From contig NZ_BAAAXG010000021.1 of the NCBI RefSeq assembly GCF_039535475.1, positions 1-64,000 of the forward strand: DNA of 64,000 nucleotides. The letters are read 5' to 3'. The first letter of the stretch is position 1. The number at the start of each line of letters is the position of its first letter. This document shows, piece by piece, positions 53,710 through 62,392 of the stretch. This DNA comes from Streptomyces showdoensis. Its GTDB lineage: Bacteria > Actinomycetota > Actinomycetes > Streptomycetales > Streptomycetaceae. The position numbers and the translations under genes were made by a program. Under the pieces are notes generated by a model. It saw only the letters and a program-made list of their open reading frames with translations. It was not told the origin of the DNA and ran no database searches.

Positions 53710-55932
53710 ATGCCGACTCAGGATGAGCTGTTCGATGCGGTGGATGCGTTGCTGGCCGGGGAGCCGGAGATGCCACCGCCGGCGGAGCGGGCGCGGCTGC
53801 GTGAGGCGGCCGGGGTCACGCAGGCGCGGCTCGCGCAGGTCCTGGAGACCAGTACGCAGACGGTGAAGAATTGGGAGGCGGGCCGCAGCGAGCCACGGCC
53901 CCCGCGCCGCGCGCCGTATCAGCGTCTGCTGGAGGGATGGGCGCAGAAGTATCCCGCCCCCGCCCCGGAGGCGTCCACCACCCCGGTTCAGCAGCCGCCA
54001 AGGCTCGAGGAACCATGCGCCCCGGCGCCGGAGACGCCCCCGGCCCCGACACCTGCTGCTGCGGCACCCGGACAGCCCCGCAGGCTCGAAGCAGCACCCA
54101 GCCCGGCGGCTACAGCTCGTCCAACGGCATTGCGGCGCCCGGGCGCGAAGAAGGCCGCCGCTTCGAAGCCCGTGACCGCCGCGCCCCCCGCCTCCGATCC
54201 GAGGTTTGTGCATGGCCCGCTGGCCGTCATCGACGTCGATGACGAGGGTCAGGTTCTCGCGTACTGCGTGGGCGGTCTGGTCCTGGACGTGCCCGCGAAG
54301 ACACTGCCCTCGCTGGTGGAGTGGACACTGACCGAAGCACAGGTGGGTGCGCAGCGGCTGAACGGCTCGGGTAAGGACGCCGACCCGCTGCTCGTCCTCA
54401 CGAAAACCGCCCTGGAGCGCTTCGGCCTGCCCGCCGAGCTCACCGACCAGGAACGCCTGGCCGGCCGCCTGCCCGACGCCCACAAGGCGATCGCCCAGCT
54501 GACGCGGGAGCAGTGGCAGCTCACGAAACGCGGTCTCGGCCCCTGGGCACGGATCTACCGCCCCGCCCAGGGCGGCCGCCGTTCCTGCGTCCAGCTGTGC
54601 ATCCCGTCCTGGAACGCGCTCGACACCCGCAGCTGGGGCCACGCCGCGGACCTCCCCCCTGCCGAACTCGCCTCCGTTCTCGGTACATACGCCACCCGGG
54701 TCATGACCCCCCGAGGATCCACCGCCGTCACCGGCCTGGAGCTGATGACCGCCCTCCACCCACCGACCCGGGCCTCCGCCCCGGACGAGACGGGCAAGCG
54801 GCACAGCGAGCACAACCCCGGCTCCCTGGGCAAGGAGCCGATGGACCCGGCGCCGTGCGAGGCGACCGACGGCCACCCCGTCCTCTCCCACCTGCCCCGC
54901 TTCCACGTCCGGACCCCGGCCGAGAAACTCTTCGAGGAGGCCTACGACTGGGCGCGCCCGCTCACCGACGACGAGTGCATGAAGCGTCATCTCGTCGGCA
55001 TCGACGTGAACATGGCCTTCGCCGCCAGCGCCAACGGCGCGGTCGTCGGCCTCGCCACCCCGCCCGTCCACGTCACCCACCCCGTCTTCGACGCGAAGAC
55101 ACCCGGCTCGTGGCTGGTCGACCTCTCCCACGTCGACCTGTCCCGCGTGCAGGTCGGCAAGCAGTGGCACACCCTCGACGGCGATCTCCTGCCCAGCCCG
55201 TTCACTCCGACCGGCAAGCGTCCCGAAGGGCCTGCCTGGTACGCGACCCCGACCGTCGCCTACGCCGCCGAACTCGGCTACGACGTCGCCCCCACCGAGG
55301 CCTTCATCCGCACGGAATCGGGCCGTTACCTCGACGGTTGGTACAAGCGGCTGCGCGACGCTTATGTGTCGACGATGGCCGACCTCGGCGTCACCGAGAA
55401 CCTGACACCACCACAACTGCTCGCGGCGATGGACGGCTACAAGCGGCGCGACCCGCAGGCGGCGATCGTCCTGGACGCGATCAAGTCGACGGTGAAGAAC
55501 GGCATCGGGAAGTTCCAGGAGAAGGCACGCGGAGGAGGCTGGCGGCCGGGACAGCCCTGGCCGGCTCTCACCCGCCCGACGTGGCGCCCGGACATCCGCG
55601 CCGCCGTGATCTCCCGCGCCCGGATCGGCATGCACCGCAAGATGGTGGCACTGGCCGCCGCCGCCGGCCGCTACCCGGTCGCTGTGCTGTCCGACTGCGC
55701 CGTCTACGCCGCCGACGGACCCTCACCACTCGACGTCCTGCCCTACGACGACGCCGGTAAGACGGTGCCCGGGTCGTTCCGGCTCGGAGTGTCACCCGGA
55801 ATGGTCAAGCACGAAGGCACCCAGACGACCCTGTGGGCCGAAGAGCTCCGCGAGCGCGTCCAGGCACCGGAGCTGAACCTGGCCCGCTACATCAAGACCG
55901 GCGACGTCACCACCGCCGACACAGGGGAGTAG
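53710..55932 (+). CDS. tap: Telomere-associated protein Tap
   Basis: Tap binds the 3' overhang of Streptomyces telomeres and recruits the terminal protein Tpg for end patching of linear DNA. The protein has 740 residues, the usual length. The N-terminus carries an XRE-type helix-turn-helix (LREAAGVTQARLAQVLETST, then VKNWEAGRSEPRPP). A Pro/Ala-rich linker of about 100 residues follows. The large conserved C-terminal part includes KRHLVGIDVNMAFAASANGA, GSWLVDLSHVDL and YLDGWYKRLRDAYVSTMADL, typical of Tap. It is followed after 10 bases by tpg. Both are intact, so this replicon may keep its own telomeres, or this is a second copy of the chromosomal pair. Confidence 0.93.
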   Translation: MPTQDELFDAVDALLAGEPEMPPPAERARLREAAGVTQARLAQVLETSTQTVKNWEAGRSEPRPPRRAPYQRLLEGWAQKYPAPAPEASTTPVQQPPRLEEPCAPAPETPPAPTPAAAAPGQPRRLEAAPSPAATARPTALRRPGAKKAAASKPVTAAPPASDPRFVHGPLAVIDVDDEGQVLAYCVGGLVLDVPAKTLPSLVEWTLTEAQVGAQRLNGSGKDADPLLVLTKTALERFGLPAELTDQERLAGRLPDAHKAIAQLTREQWQLTKRGLGPWARIYRPAQGGRRSCVQLCIPSWNALDTRSWGHAADLPPAELASVLGTYATRVMTPRGSTAVTGLELMTALHPPTRASAPDETGKRHSEHNPGSLGKEPMDPAPCEATDGHPVLSHLPRFHVRTPAEKLFEEAYDWARPLTDDECMKRHLVGIDVNMAFAASANGAVVGLATPPVHVTHPVFDAKTPGSWLVDLSHVDLSRVQVGKQWHTLDGDLLPSPFTPTGKRPEGPAWYATPTVAYAAELGYDVAPTEAFIRTESGRYLDGWYKRLRDAYVSTMADLGVTENLTPPQLLAAMDGYKRRDPQAAIVLDAIKSTVKNGIGKFQEKARGGGWRPGQPWPALTRPTWRPDIRAAVISRARIGMHRKMVALAAAAGRYPVAVLSDCAVYAADGPSPLDVLPYDDAGKTVPGSFRLGVSPGMVKHEGTQTTLWAEELRERVQAPELNLARYIKTGDVTTADTGE

Positions 55933-55942
55933 GACACCAAAG

Positions 55943-56503
55943 ATGACCAAGTCCGTTGGCGAGGGACTCAACAACGCACTAGAACAAGCCGTCACACGCC
56001 CAGCACCCAAGAGCCCGGGCGTCCAGATGCGCTACCTGGTCAAGCAGCTGAAAGGAACCAAGGCCGCAGCCCAAGCCCTCGGGATCTCCCAGCGCACCGT
56101 CGAGCGGTACATCAAGAACCAGCTCAAAAAACCGCGCCCGGACCTCGCCGCCCGACTGTCCAGCGAGGTGAAAAAGCGGTGGCAGCCCCGCGTGAAGGCG
56201 CAAGCGAAGAAGACCGCCGGCACGAGCAGCGGCCTCGTCATCGACGTCCAGGGCCGCCTCGGCTACAGCGCGCCCGTCGGCACCACGGACGAGGCACGCG
56301 AACGCCACCTCACCGTAGCGCTGCCGCCGCGCTTCGCCGAGCGCCTGTTCACAGCGCAGGAGCAGGGCGCCTCTGAGAGCCAGCTCCAGCAGATCGCTGC
56401 CGAAGGACTCAAGGAGACCTACTTCCAAAACCATGGGACGCGGGCCGGGAGCCTGGAGGAAGTGCATCTGTTCGACGTCCAGCACATCGAGTTCGGCCTC
56501 TGA
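55943..56503 (+). CDS. tpg: Telomere terminal protein Tpg
   Basis: This is the terminal protein that is covalently attached to the 5' ends of linear Streptomyces DNA and primes end patching. The protein has 186 residues, the family length. The N-terminal part is basic with a helix-turn-helix-like TKAAAQALGISQRTVERYIK, followed by the KKPRPDLAARLSSEVKKRWQ stretch. A Thr lies at position 114 (PVGTTDEA), the residue I recall as the nucleotide-attachment site in the S. coelicolor protein. It is coupled to tap by 10 bases. Confidence 0.93.
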   Translation: MTKSVGEGLNNALEQAVTRPAPKSPGVQMRYLVKQLKGTKAAAQALGISQRTVERYIKNQLKKPRPDLAARLSSEVKKRWQPRVKAQAKKTAGTSSGLVIDVQGRLGYSAPVGTTDEARERHLTVALPPRFAERLFTAQEQGASESQLQQIAAEGLKETYFQNHGTRAGSLEEVHLFDVQHIEFGL

Positions 56504-56653
56504 CCATCCCACCACAGGACGAGGCACCGCCCCGGCAACTGAACCGCAGCGCGAGAGGCGCCGCCAAGACAGGCCCGTGGTCACAGGATGGTGGCAGTCA
56601 GCGGAACCGCACTTCGCACCGAAGAATCCCCCTTGGGGAGAAGAGCTACTCTC

Positions 56654-56688
56654 CTTGCCTAGCATGACCGTGCGTAACTATAGTTACG
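56654..56688 (+). promoter_or_regulatory. Promoter with an 18-bp perfect palindrome before the ABC-3C operon
   Basis: GCGTAACTATAGTTACGC at 56671-56688 is a perfect palindrome that ends six bases before the GTG of the first gene. A TTGCCT at 56654-56659 could be the -35 and the central TAACTAT the -10 element, so a repressor on the palindrome would block transcription. The transcript would be nearly leaderless. Confidence 0.65.
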
Positions 56689-56694
56689 CCAATC

Positions 56695-57921
56695 GTGACA
56701 CAGAAGATGCCGCACTCCGCGGCCGGCCAGATGGTCGGATACCTCTACCAGTGCGAATGGGCCCTGGTGGAACTGGCCCGCCGATGGTTCAGGGACCCGC
56801 AGACCGAGCTCCGCATGGAGATGCTCGACGACATCGACCTCCTCCGCCACGGCACGCCGGTCGAGCTCGTCCAGTCCAAACACCACGGACACGCCGGCGA
56901 ACTGGGGTCCACCAGTGCCGACCTGTGGCGTTCGATCAACTCCTGGTGCGACGCGCTCGAACACCTGCCGGCGGGGCAGCTTCCCATGCTCAGGCTCGTC
57001 ACCACACAGACTGTCTCGCCCGGCAATGTTCTGGCCAAACTCAGACACGACGCCCGGGATGTCACCGCTGCACTGGCAGAACTCGAGGCCATCGCCGGCG
57101 ATCCCGACGGCGCCAAAACCACATTGCCCTGGCGATCCCGGTTCATGGCCTGCACCGCTTCGACGCGCGCTGCCCTCGTGGGCGCCATCGTCCTCGACGA
57201 TTCCGCGCCGCGAGTGTCAGAGGTGGACTCTACGCTGCGCGAAGTGATCGGAATCTGGAAGAACGACGAGCAGAGCCAGGCGATCCTCGAGGAACTGAAA
57301 GGCTGGTGGTGGAACGTGTCCCTCGACATGCTCGACCACACCAATCCCGGCCGGCGCATGTCCGTCAGCGCCGAGGAACTGCGCACTCAGATCGACTACG
57401 TCTCCGGCAAGTACACCCACACCGCCCTGCCCGTCGTCGACAGCCTCGACGACCTCACCGAGCAGGAGATCGCCCAGTACACCGGCCACGTCTTCGTCGA
57501 ACAGCTCAAGCTGATCGGCCTCGGCAACCGCAGCATCCGCGCCCACATCGGCGAGTACCACCACGCCTGGGCCCACCGCTCACGCTGGCTCTACCACCAT
57601 CACGTCACCCCCGGGGAACTCACCCAGTTCGACAGCGACCTGCGCCAGGAATGGAACCTCATCTTCGCCAAGTACGCCGACCGCTTCGATGCCGGCAAAG
57701 AAGGCGACGACGCCCAGGCCGTCGGCGAGACCATCCTCGACGCCACCCTCACCGCGGCGCAGGACATCAAACTCCGCCAGCTCGGCAAACGGTGGATCGC
57801 CCGCGGCACCCTGCACGCACTCGCCGACAACGCCCGCAACGAACCCAAGCCGCTGGGCTGGCACCCCCACTTCGAGGACCTGCTCAAGACACCCCCGCGC
57901 ACGCAGACGAAGGGGGAGTAG
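56695..57921 (+). CDS. ABC-3C system effector with PD-(D/E)xK-like nuclease motif and C-terminal domain
   Basis: This 408-residue protein is the first of three in an ABC-three-component (ABC-3C) operon, a predicted anti-phage system type. The N-terminal segment GYLYQCEWALVELARRWF is followed by LDDIDLLRHGTPVELVQSKH. The D45-D46, E57, Q60 and K62 pattern is nuclease-like (D..E-x-Q-x-K), as in Cap4/DUF4297 and related nucleases. The C-terminal 220 residues (from about 185) are the long helical ABC-3C region with YTGHVFVEQLKLIGLGNRSI and WAHRSRWLYHHHVTPGELTQ. Its promoter carries the palindrome. The stop is three bases from the next start. Confidence 0.85.
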   Translation: MTQKMPHSAAGQMVGYLYQCEWALVELARRWFRDPQTELRMEMLDDIDLLRHGTPVELVQSKHHGHAGELGSTSADLWRSINSWCDALEHLPAGQLPMLRLVTTQTVSPGNVLAKLRHDARDVTAALAELEAIAGDPDGAKTTLPWRSRFMACTASTRAALVGAIVLDDSAPRVSEVDSTLREVIGIWKNDEQSQAILEELKGWWWNVSLDMLDHTNPGRRMSVSAEELRTQIDYVSGKYTHTALPVVDSLDDLTEQEIAQYTGHVFVEQLKLIGLGNRSIRAHIGEYHHAWAHRSRWLYHHHVTPGELTQFDSDLRQEWNLIFAKYADRFDAGKEGDDAQAVGETILDATLTAAQDIKLRQLGKRWIARGTLHALADNARNEPKPLGWHPHFEDLLKTPPRTQTKGE

Positions 57922-57924
57922 CAC

Positions 57925-58413
57925 ATGACCACCACCCAGCTTCCTGAAGCAGCGGCCCTCCTCAACCCTGCTTTCGGCGCCTACATCCTCAGCCACAGTG
58001 CTGCCGCGTACGCCGCAGCCGCCACCGAGCCGGAATCCCATCTGCCCTGGCCGTCCGCGTTCCTGGTCCTGCCGCTGGTCCTGCCCCCCGACTCCCGGAG
58101 CGCCCTGCCGCGAGACACCCGCACCCAGCTCGCCGGATGGCTGGCAGACAACACCATGATCCGCGCAGCATTCCCTCAGCGCGCACCCGCTCTGCACGCC
58201 TACACCCAAGGCTGTATCCGCTTCGGCATCCGCCACGGCACCCTGGCGCTGACCGGAGGCGGCCTGCGGGCCACCCGCAAACCCGCGAAGCCCGACTCGT
58301 CACAGCCCGCCGGCGAAGCCGCCACCTGCGTACGCGCCGCGGTTCTCGTGGGCCGCTGGTTCGCCGCGACAGACACCGCCACCCTCTTCACGCTGCTGGG
58401 CGTAAGGCCCTGA
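57925..58413 (+). CDS. ABC-3C middle component
   Basis: This 162-residue protein corresponds to the small middle component of ABC-three-component systems. It starts MTTTQLPEAAALLNPAFGAY and continues WPSAFLVLPLVLPPDSRSAL, LPRDTRTQLAGWLADNTM and AFPQRAPALHAYTQGCIRFG, in the pattern of the family (short helical protein with a conserved LPL-x-L stretch). It is sandwiched between the effector and the ATPase on the same strand, with gaps of 3 and 21 bases. Confidence 0.82.
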   Translation: MTTTQLPEAAALLNPAFGAYILSHSAAAYAAAATEPESHLPWPSAFLVLPLVLPPDSRSALPRDTRTQLAGWLADNTMIRAAFPQRAPALHAYTQGCIRFGIRHGTLALTGGGLRATRKPAKPDSSQPAGEAATCVRAAVLVGRWFAATDTATLFTLLGVRP

Positions 58414-58434
58414 CCCGACAAAGGACCCTGCCCC

Positions 58435-60381
58435 ATGCACCTGATCGCCCTCGCCCTCTACCACCGAGACGGCCGCCCCGACCCCCGCGTCGTCCGCTTC
58501 CGCCCCGGCACCCTCAACATCCTCACCGGAGAGTCCGAGACCGGGAAATCCGCGGTCCTGAGCATCGTCGAGTACTGCCTCGGCCGGCAGACCTTCACCC
58601 TTCCAGACGGAGTCATCACCGACACCACCGCCTGGTACGCGCTCCTCGTACAGATCGGCCCCACCCGTCTCCTCCTGGGCCGCCCCGCGCCCAAGGGCGC
58701 CTCGACGAACAAGGCGATGCTCGTCATCGGCGACCACACACTAGATGTCCCTGCGGCAGACCAGATGCACGTCAACGCTGACGCCGCCGCCATCCGCACC
58801 GAGCTCAGCGCCCGTATCGGCATCGAGGAATTCCGCTTCCAGCCCCCCGCCGGAGCCGGCCGTCACGCCTTCGACGTCTCCATCGCCCAGGCCGTCCTGC
58901 TGTGCCTGCAGAAGCAGAACGAGATCGCCAACCAGAATCTCCTCTTCCACCGCCAGGGGGAGCAGGGAATCGCCCAGGCGATCAAGGACACCCTTCCCTA
59001 CTTTCTCGGCGCGGCAGGCCCCGAACAGGCAGCCCGCCGTCACGAACTCGCCGAACTGAACAAAGCCCTGCGCAGGGTCAACAAGCAGATCGAAGAGGCA
59101 CGGCGCCGAGTAGAAGGCGGCGAAGCCCCCCGCGTCGCCCTGGCACGCATGGCAGCCGACGCAGGTCTCATCGACACCGTCCCCGAAGCTCCCACCGCAA
59201 CCGCCCTCGACACCCTGCTGCGCCAAGCCCTCGACGCCGTTCCCGACGCCTCCTTCGTCTCCGGCCCAGACACCAGGCGTGAACAGCTCGCCGCCGAACG
59301 CCGCGCCCTGCGCAGCCAGCTTCAGGAGATTGACAACTCCCGCACCATCCTCGACAGCTGGAAGGAAGAGAGCACCGCCCTCACCGGCGAACTCCACGTC
59401 CAGCTCAGCCGCCTCAAGCCCATCGGCCTGCTCGGCGACGCCTCCCACGACCGCGACGCCCACACCTGCCCCCTGTGCTCTCAGCACCTCCCCATCCCAG
59501 ACCCTCGAGTCTCCGACCTCCAGGAACTCACCCGCCGCCTCGAGACAGAACTGGACGATCTGGCCGCACTGCAGCCGGCCCGGAACCAGCACCTCGAAGC
59601 ACTCGAAGCACAGACCCGCGAGATCCAGGCAAGCCTGCGTAACAACGCGGCCACCCTCGAAGCCCTCAACGCCAGCGACCGGCAACTCCGCCAAGCCCAG
59701 GACCAGCGCACCTACCTCGCCCACGTCCAAGGACGCATCCTCCAAGAACTCCAGCGCACCAGCCCCCAGGGCAAGGACGACCTCGGCGACCTCCTGCGGC
59801 ACGGCGACAGGTTGACCGAACAGGCCGAAGCCCTCCAGCTTCTCGTGGACGCCGACGAAGTCGGCGCCGAGACCGAGAACCGGCTGAACGAAGTCGCCGA
59901 CCTCATGACCACCTGGGCGCGAACCCTCGGCCTCGAGCACGCCGACACCGCCGAAGAGGTCCGCATCAGCCCCACCTTGCTCAACGTCGTCCTGCGCACC
60001 CCCGCCGGACGACTGCCCCTCACCCGCATCGGCAGTGCCAAGAACTGGATCGGCTACCACCTCGTCGCCCACCTCGCCCTGCACACCTACCTGCAGCGCC
60101 ACAACCGTCCGGTCCCGGGCTTCCTCATGCTTGACCAGCCCACCCAGGCGTTCTTCCCCGAGGAGGTGCACGACGCGGTCACCGTCGAGGACGCCGACTG
60201 GGAAGCCGTCCGCGCCTACTTCGCCCTCATCTCCCAGGCCGTAGAGCAGAACGGCGGAGCTCTCCAGGTCATCGTCTGCGACCACGTCAACCTCCGCGAC
60301 GACTGGTTCCAGCAGGGAGTCGTCGAAAACTGGAGAGGCGGCGTCGCACTCATTCCCACAGACTGGATCTCCGCCGAGTGA
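58435..60381 (+). CDS. ABC-3C DUF3732 ATPase (SMC/Rad50-like)
   Basis: This 648-residue ABC ATPase follows AAGGA in the upstream spacer. Walker A is [12 protein letters not shown] (residues 32-43). A long coiled coil with a CPLCSQH zinc-hook-like motif (C345 and C348) lies in the middle, as in Rad50. The C-terminal half has the DUF3732 region with [40 protein letters not shown] and [16 protein letters not shown] (Walker B, D-Q-P-T-Q). The ATPase is thought to sense DNA ends or foreign DNA and activate the effector, which is inference for this system. Confidence 0.9.
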   Translation: MHLIALALYHRDGRPDPRVVRFRPGTLNILTGESETGKSAVLSIVEYCLGRQTFTLPDGVITDTTAWYALLVQIGPTRLLLGRPAPKGASTNKAMLVIGDHTLDVPAADQMHVNADAAAIRTELSARIGIEEFRFQPPAGAGRHAFDVSIAQAVLLCLQKQNEIANQNLLFHRQGEQGIAQAIKDTLPYFLGAAGPEQAARRHELAELNKALRRVNKQIEEARRRVEGGEAPRVALARMAADAGLIDTVPEAPTATALDTLLRQALDAVPDASFVSGPDTRREQLAAERRALRSQLQEIDNSRTILDSWKEESTALTGELHVQLSRLKPIGLLGDASHDRDAHTCPLCSQHLPIPDPRVSDLQELTRRLETELDDLAALQPARNQHLEALEAQTREIQASLRNNAATLEALNASDRQLRQAQDQRTYLAHVQGRILQELQRTSPQGKDDLGDLLRHGDRLTEQAEALQLLVDADEVGAETENRLNEVADLMTTWARTLGLEHADTAEEVRISPTLLNVVLRTPAGRLPLTRIGSAKNWIGYHLVAHLALHTYLQRHNRPVPGFLMLDQPTQAFFPEEVHDAVTVEDADWEAVRAYFALISQAVEQNGGALQVIVCDHVNLRDDWFQQGVVENWRGGVALIPTDWISAE

Positions 60382-60484
60382 CGACCTGAGCCCTCCCTGT
60401 CTCGTTATCACGGGGCAGCGCGTTGAGGTCGACGACGGCCGGCTGCTGCACCGAGACCGCCGACGAGCAAGGGGACGAACCGAA

Positions 60485-60923
60485 GTGATCGAACGAGTCC
60501 GTGCCGTCCTGGTCACGCTGACGACACGATGCTAGCCATCCGCCGCACCCGGCCGGGCATCCCCGTGTACTGGGTCCTGCCCGGCGGCGGTGTCGAGCCC
60601 GGTGACGAGTCCCGTGAGGCCGCCCTGTACCGGGAGATCCACGAGGAGATCGCGGGGAAGGCCGACATCGTCCGCCTCCTCCACACGATGAGTCCGACGA
60701 CGAGCGCCAGCTCTTCTACCTCGCCCGCATCGCGACCTGGTCCTTCGAGGACCGCACCGGCCCGGAGTTCTGCGCCAAGGACCGCGGCGAATACATGCTG
60801 GAGGAGATTCCGCTGACCCTGGAGGGGCTCAACGGCATCGACCTCAAGCCCGAGGAGATCGCCCACGTGCTGAGGGGAGCTATCGGCACCGCGACCCTCG
60901 GAGCCGAGGCGACTTCATTCTGA
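60485..60923 (+). pseudogene. NUDIX hydrolase with two frameshifts
   Basis: GTG 60485 starts VIERVRAVLVT. One missing base near 60518 puts MLAIRRTRPGIPVYWVLPGG and the Nudix box GGGVEPGDESREAALYREIHEEIAG in the next frame, read in pieces. Another missing base near 60690 puts RQLFYLARIATWSFEDRTGP and ends at TGA 60921-60923 after GAEATSF. The Nudix box is complete except that a Glu position cannot be checked across the frame change. Two small indels could also be assembly errors. Confidence 0.75.
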
Positions 60924-61116
60924 GTCTTCGAGCACCTCACCACGCCAACCAGTGCCGGACTCGAACGGCGCCGGTCCTGGCGGCCTTCCCCTACCTCGCA
61001 AGCCAGTGCTGCAGGCGTGCCAGCCGCAACCGGACCACAGCGTGCAGACCATCTCTGCCACGCCCCGGACCCCACAAGCCATAGAGGAGCCATACGCCTG
61101 GCATGGCCTAGTGCTT
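60924..61116. other. Intergenic, nothing recognised
   Basis: No supported gene or repeat was found. Confidence 0.3.
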
Positions 61117-61603
61117 CTACCGGGACCACCACGGTTTGACCGTGTCCAGGTGCGCCCGGACGGCAGCGATGTAGGCAGTCTCCAGCGGCTGCAGCGCGCT
61201 GAGGTCGATCTGCGCCGGCGGGATGTTCATGGCCGTGTCGTTCTCGATGGGAGGCGCCTCCCAAGCCGCACGCATGGCGACCCCGGCCGTCTTGTGCAGC
61301 TCCTGGACGAGCTCAGCGTAAGCAGCGCCCACCGCTTCGGATTCGATCTTCGTCCACGCAAGATGGTAGGAGAGGTTGCCCTGGATCTCCCGCAACGACT
61401 CCGACAGCCGCACGCGCTCCTCTGGCAAGGCATCAAATCTCCGCCGTCTGATGGCGTAGGGCATCTCCTTGTAGGCACTGTGGGCCGCGAACGCCTCGGC
61501 GAAGGCGGTCCGGAGCCTGCTGATCTCCTCCTCCCGGCTCTTTCGCCGGGCAAGCCAGATGTTGATGACCGCGGTGAGCATGGCGGCGAGGAACTCGCCC
61601 CTG
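61117..61603 (-). pseudogene. Hypothetical protein, N-terminally truncated
   Basis: The reverse strand reads AAMLTAVINIWLARRKSREE, then EISRLRTAFAEAFAAHSAYK and LSYHLAWTKIESEAVGAAYA, ending TVKPWWSR at 61117. The start would be a membrane helix (AMLTAVINIWLA), but the codons upstream of about 61603 belong to an oppositely oriented gene, so the N-terminus is lost. The family is not recognised. Confidence 0.55.
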
Positions 61604-61604
61604 C

Positions 61605-62171
61605 CCTCCAGCCGACCTCGTCGAAGGCCGCAGGACTGTCGAGCACGTCCGCAACCTGTCGAAGCTGACGCCCGAGCAGCATCAGGCGAAGGCAGACGAA
61701 CGTGCCAAGGCAAGCGAGGAGCGAGCCGTCGCGAAGCGCGGGGTATCACGCCGTGATACTCCCGAACCGGCGCCGACCACGGTGCCGGAGACGAAGAACA
61801 GGAACGCGACAGAGCCGGGCGACCTATCACGCCGTGATAACCCCCAGCAGCAGGAAGGCGCCCAGCGCACGGCACAGCCGCACCAGGCGGAGGGCGCGGA
61901 CGTACCCGAACCGCGGTCCGCACCTGGGCAACCCAGTACGCCCGTACGGCCAACTGAGAACGCCTGGAGCGACGGCCGCGCAGCTATGGACCATGCCCTG
62001 ACCGCGCTGAGCGATGCGGAGCGCAGCCGCTTCCTGCACCGCTACGTCGAGCGCGCCGGCAGCACCGAGGCACTCGTTCAGGATCTCGCACGAGGAATCA
62101 ATGACGGGGCCCGCCTGCAGCTCGCCACCATCCTGGAGCAGGCCGCCCAAAGGCTGAGGCGCGCTGGCTAG
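61605..62171 (+). CDS. N-terminally truncated hypothetical protein containing two palindromic sites
   Basis: The frame reads EGRRTVEHVRNLSKLTPEQH, then AKASEERAVAKRGVSRRDTP and later DHALTALSDAERSRFLHRYV, ending AAQRLRRAG with TAG 62171. The start is missing because the upstream DNA is antisense to another truncated gene. Basic and acidic helices and a Gln/Pro-rich linker give the look of a DNA-associated protein, perhaps partition-related. No family is named. The palindromes at 61743 and 61825 lie within it, in frame at SRRD. A terminator follows at 62188. Confidence 0.5.
   Translation, partial: PPADLVEGRRTVEHVRNLSKLTPEQHQAKADERAKASEERAVAKRGVSRRDTPEPAPTTVPETKNRNATEPGDLSRRDNPQQQEGAQRTAQPHQAEGADVPEPRSAPGQPSTPVRPTENAWSDGRAAMDHALTALSDAERSRFLHRYVERAGSTEALVQDLARGINDGARLQLATILEQAAQRLRRAG
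61743..61839. repeat. Two copies of a palindrome, TATCACG-C-CGTGATA
   Basis: The first copy (61744-61758) extends to 17 bases with its flanking G and C (61743-61759). The second is at 61825-61839. They are 81 bases apart and in phase with the reading frame. Repeated odd-length palindromes with this inner structure suggest a DNA-binding protein site, such as a partition or regulator site. Confidence 0.7.
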
Positions 62172-62187
62172 GCGCCAGGTCCCAGCA

Positions 62188-62218
62188 CGGGGCTGCCTCT
62201 CTTTGAGAGACAGCCCCG
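62188..62218 (+). terminator. Stem-loop terminator
   Basis: CGGGGCTG (62188-62195) pairs with CAGCCCCG (62211-62218), with inner TCTC-TTT-GAGA pairing. It lies 17 bases after the stop at 62171. Confidence 0.7.
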
Positions 62219-62392
62219 ACCTCGCCCCGTTCCCACGGGACTGGGGGAGTGCCCCTCGCGCGGCCCGAAGGGGGTCCCTCGCTGGTCCAGGCAACCCTCT
62301 CCAGCGTGGCGACACACGCCGCAGCACGCGTAGAGCGTGCCCATAGTGGGGAGCAGTAGCTGGTTACCGGAGATGCCGGGGGAGGACTTGGC

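Noticed and set aside
52849..55635. 928-residue reverse-strand frame opposite tap
   Set aside because: It is a shadow of the tap gene caused by high GC in the third codon position. Tap and Tpg have clear family features.
58741..60516. 591-residue reverse-strand frame opposite the DUF3732 ATPase
   Set aside because: It lacks motifs, and the plus-strand gene has Walker A, zinc hook and Walker B.
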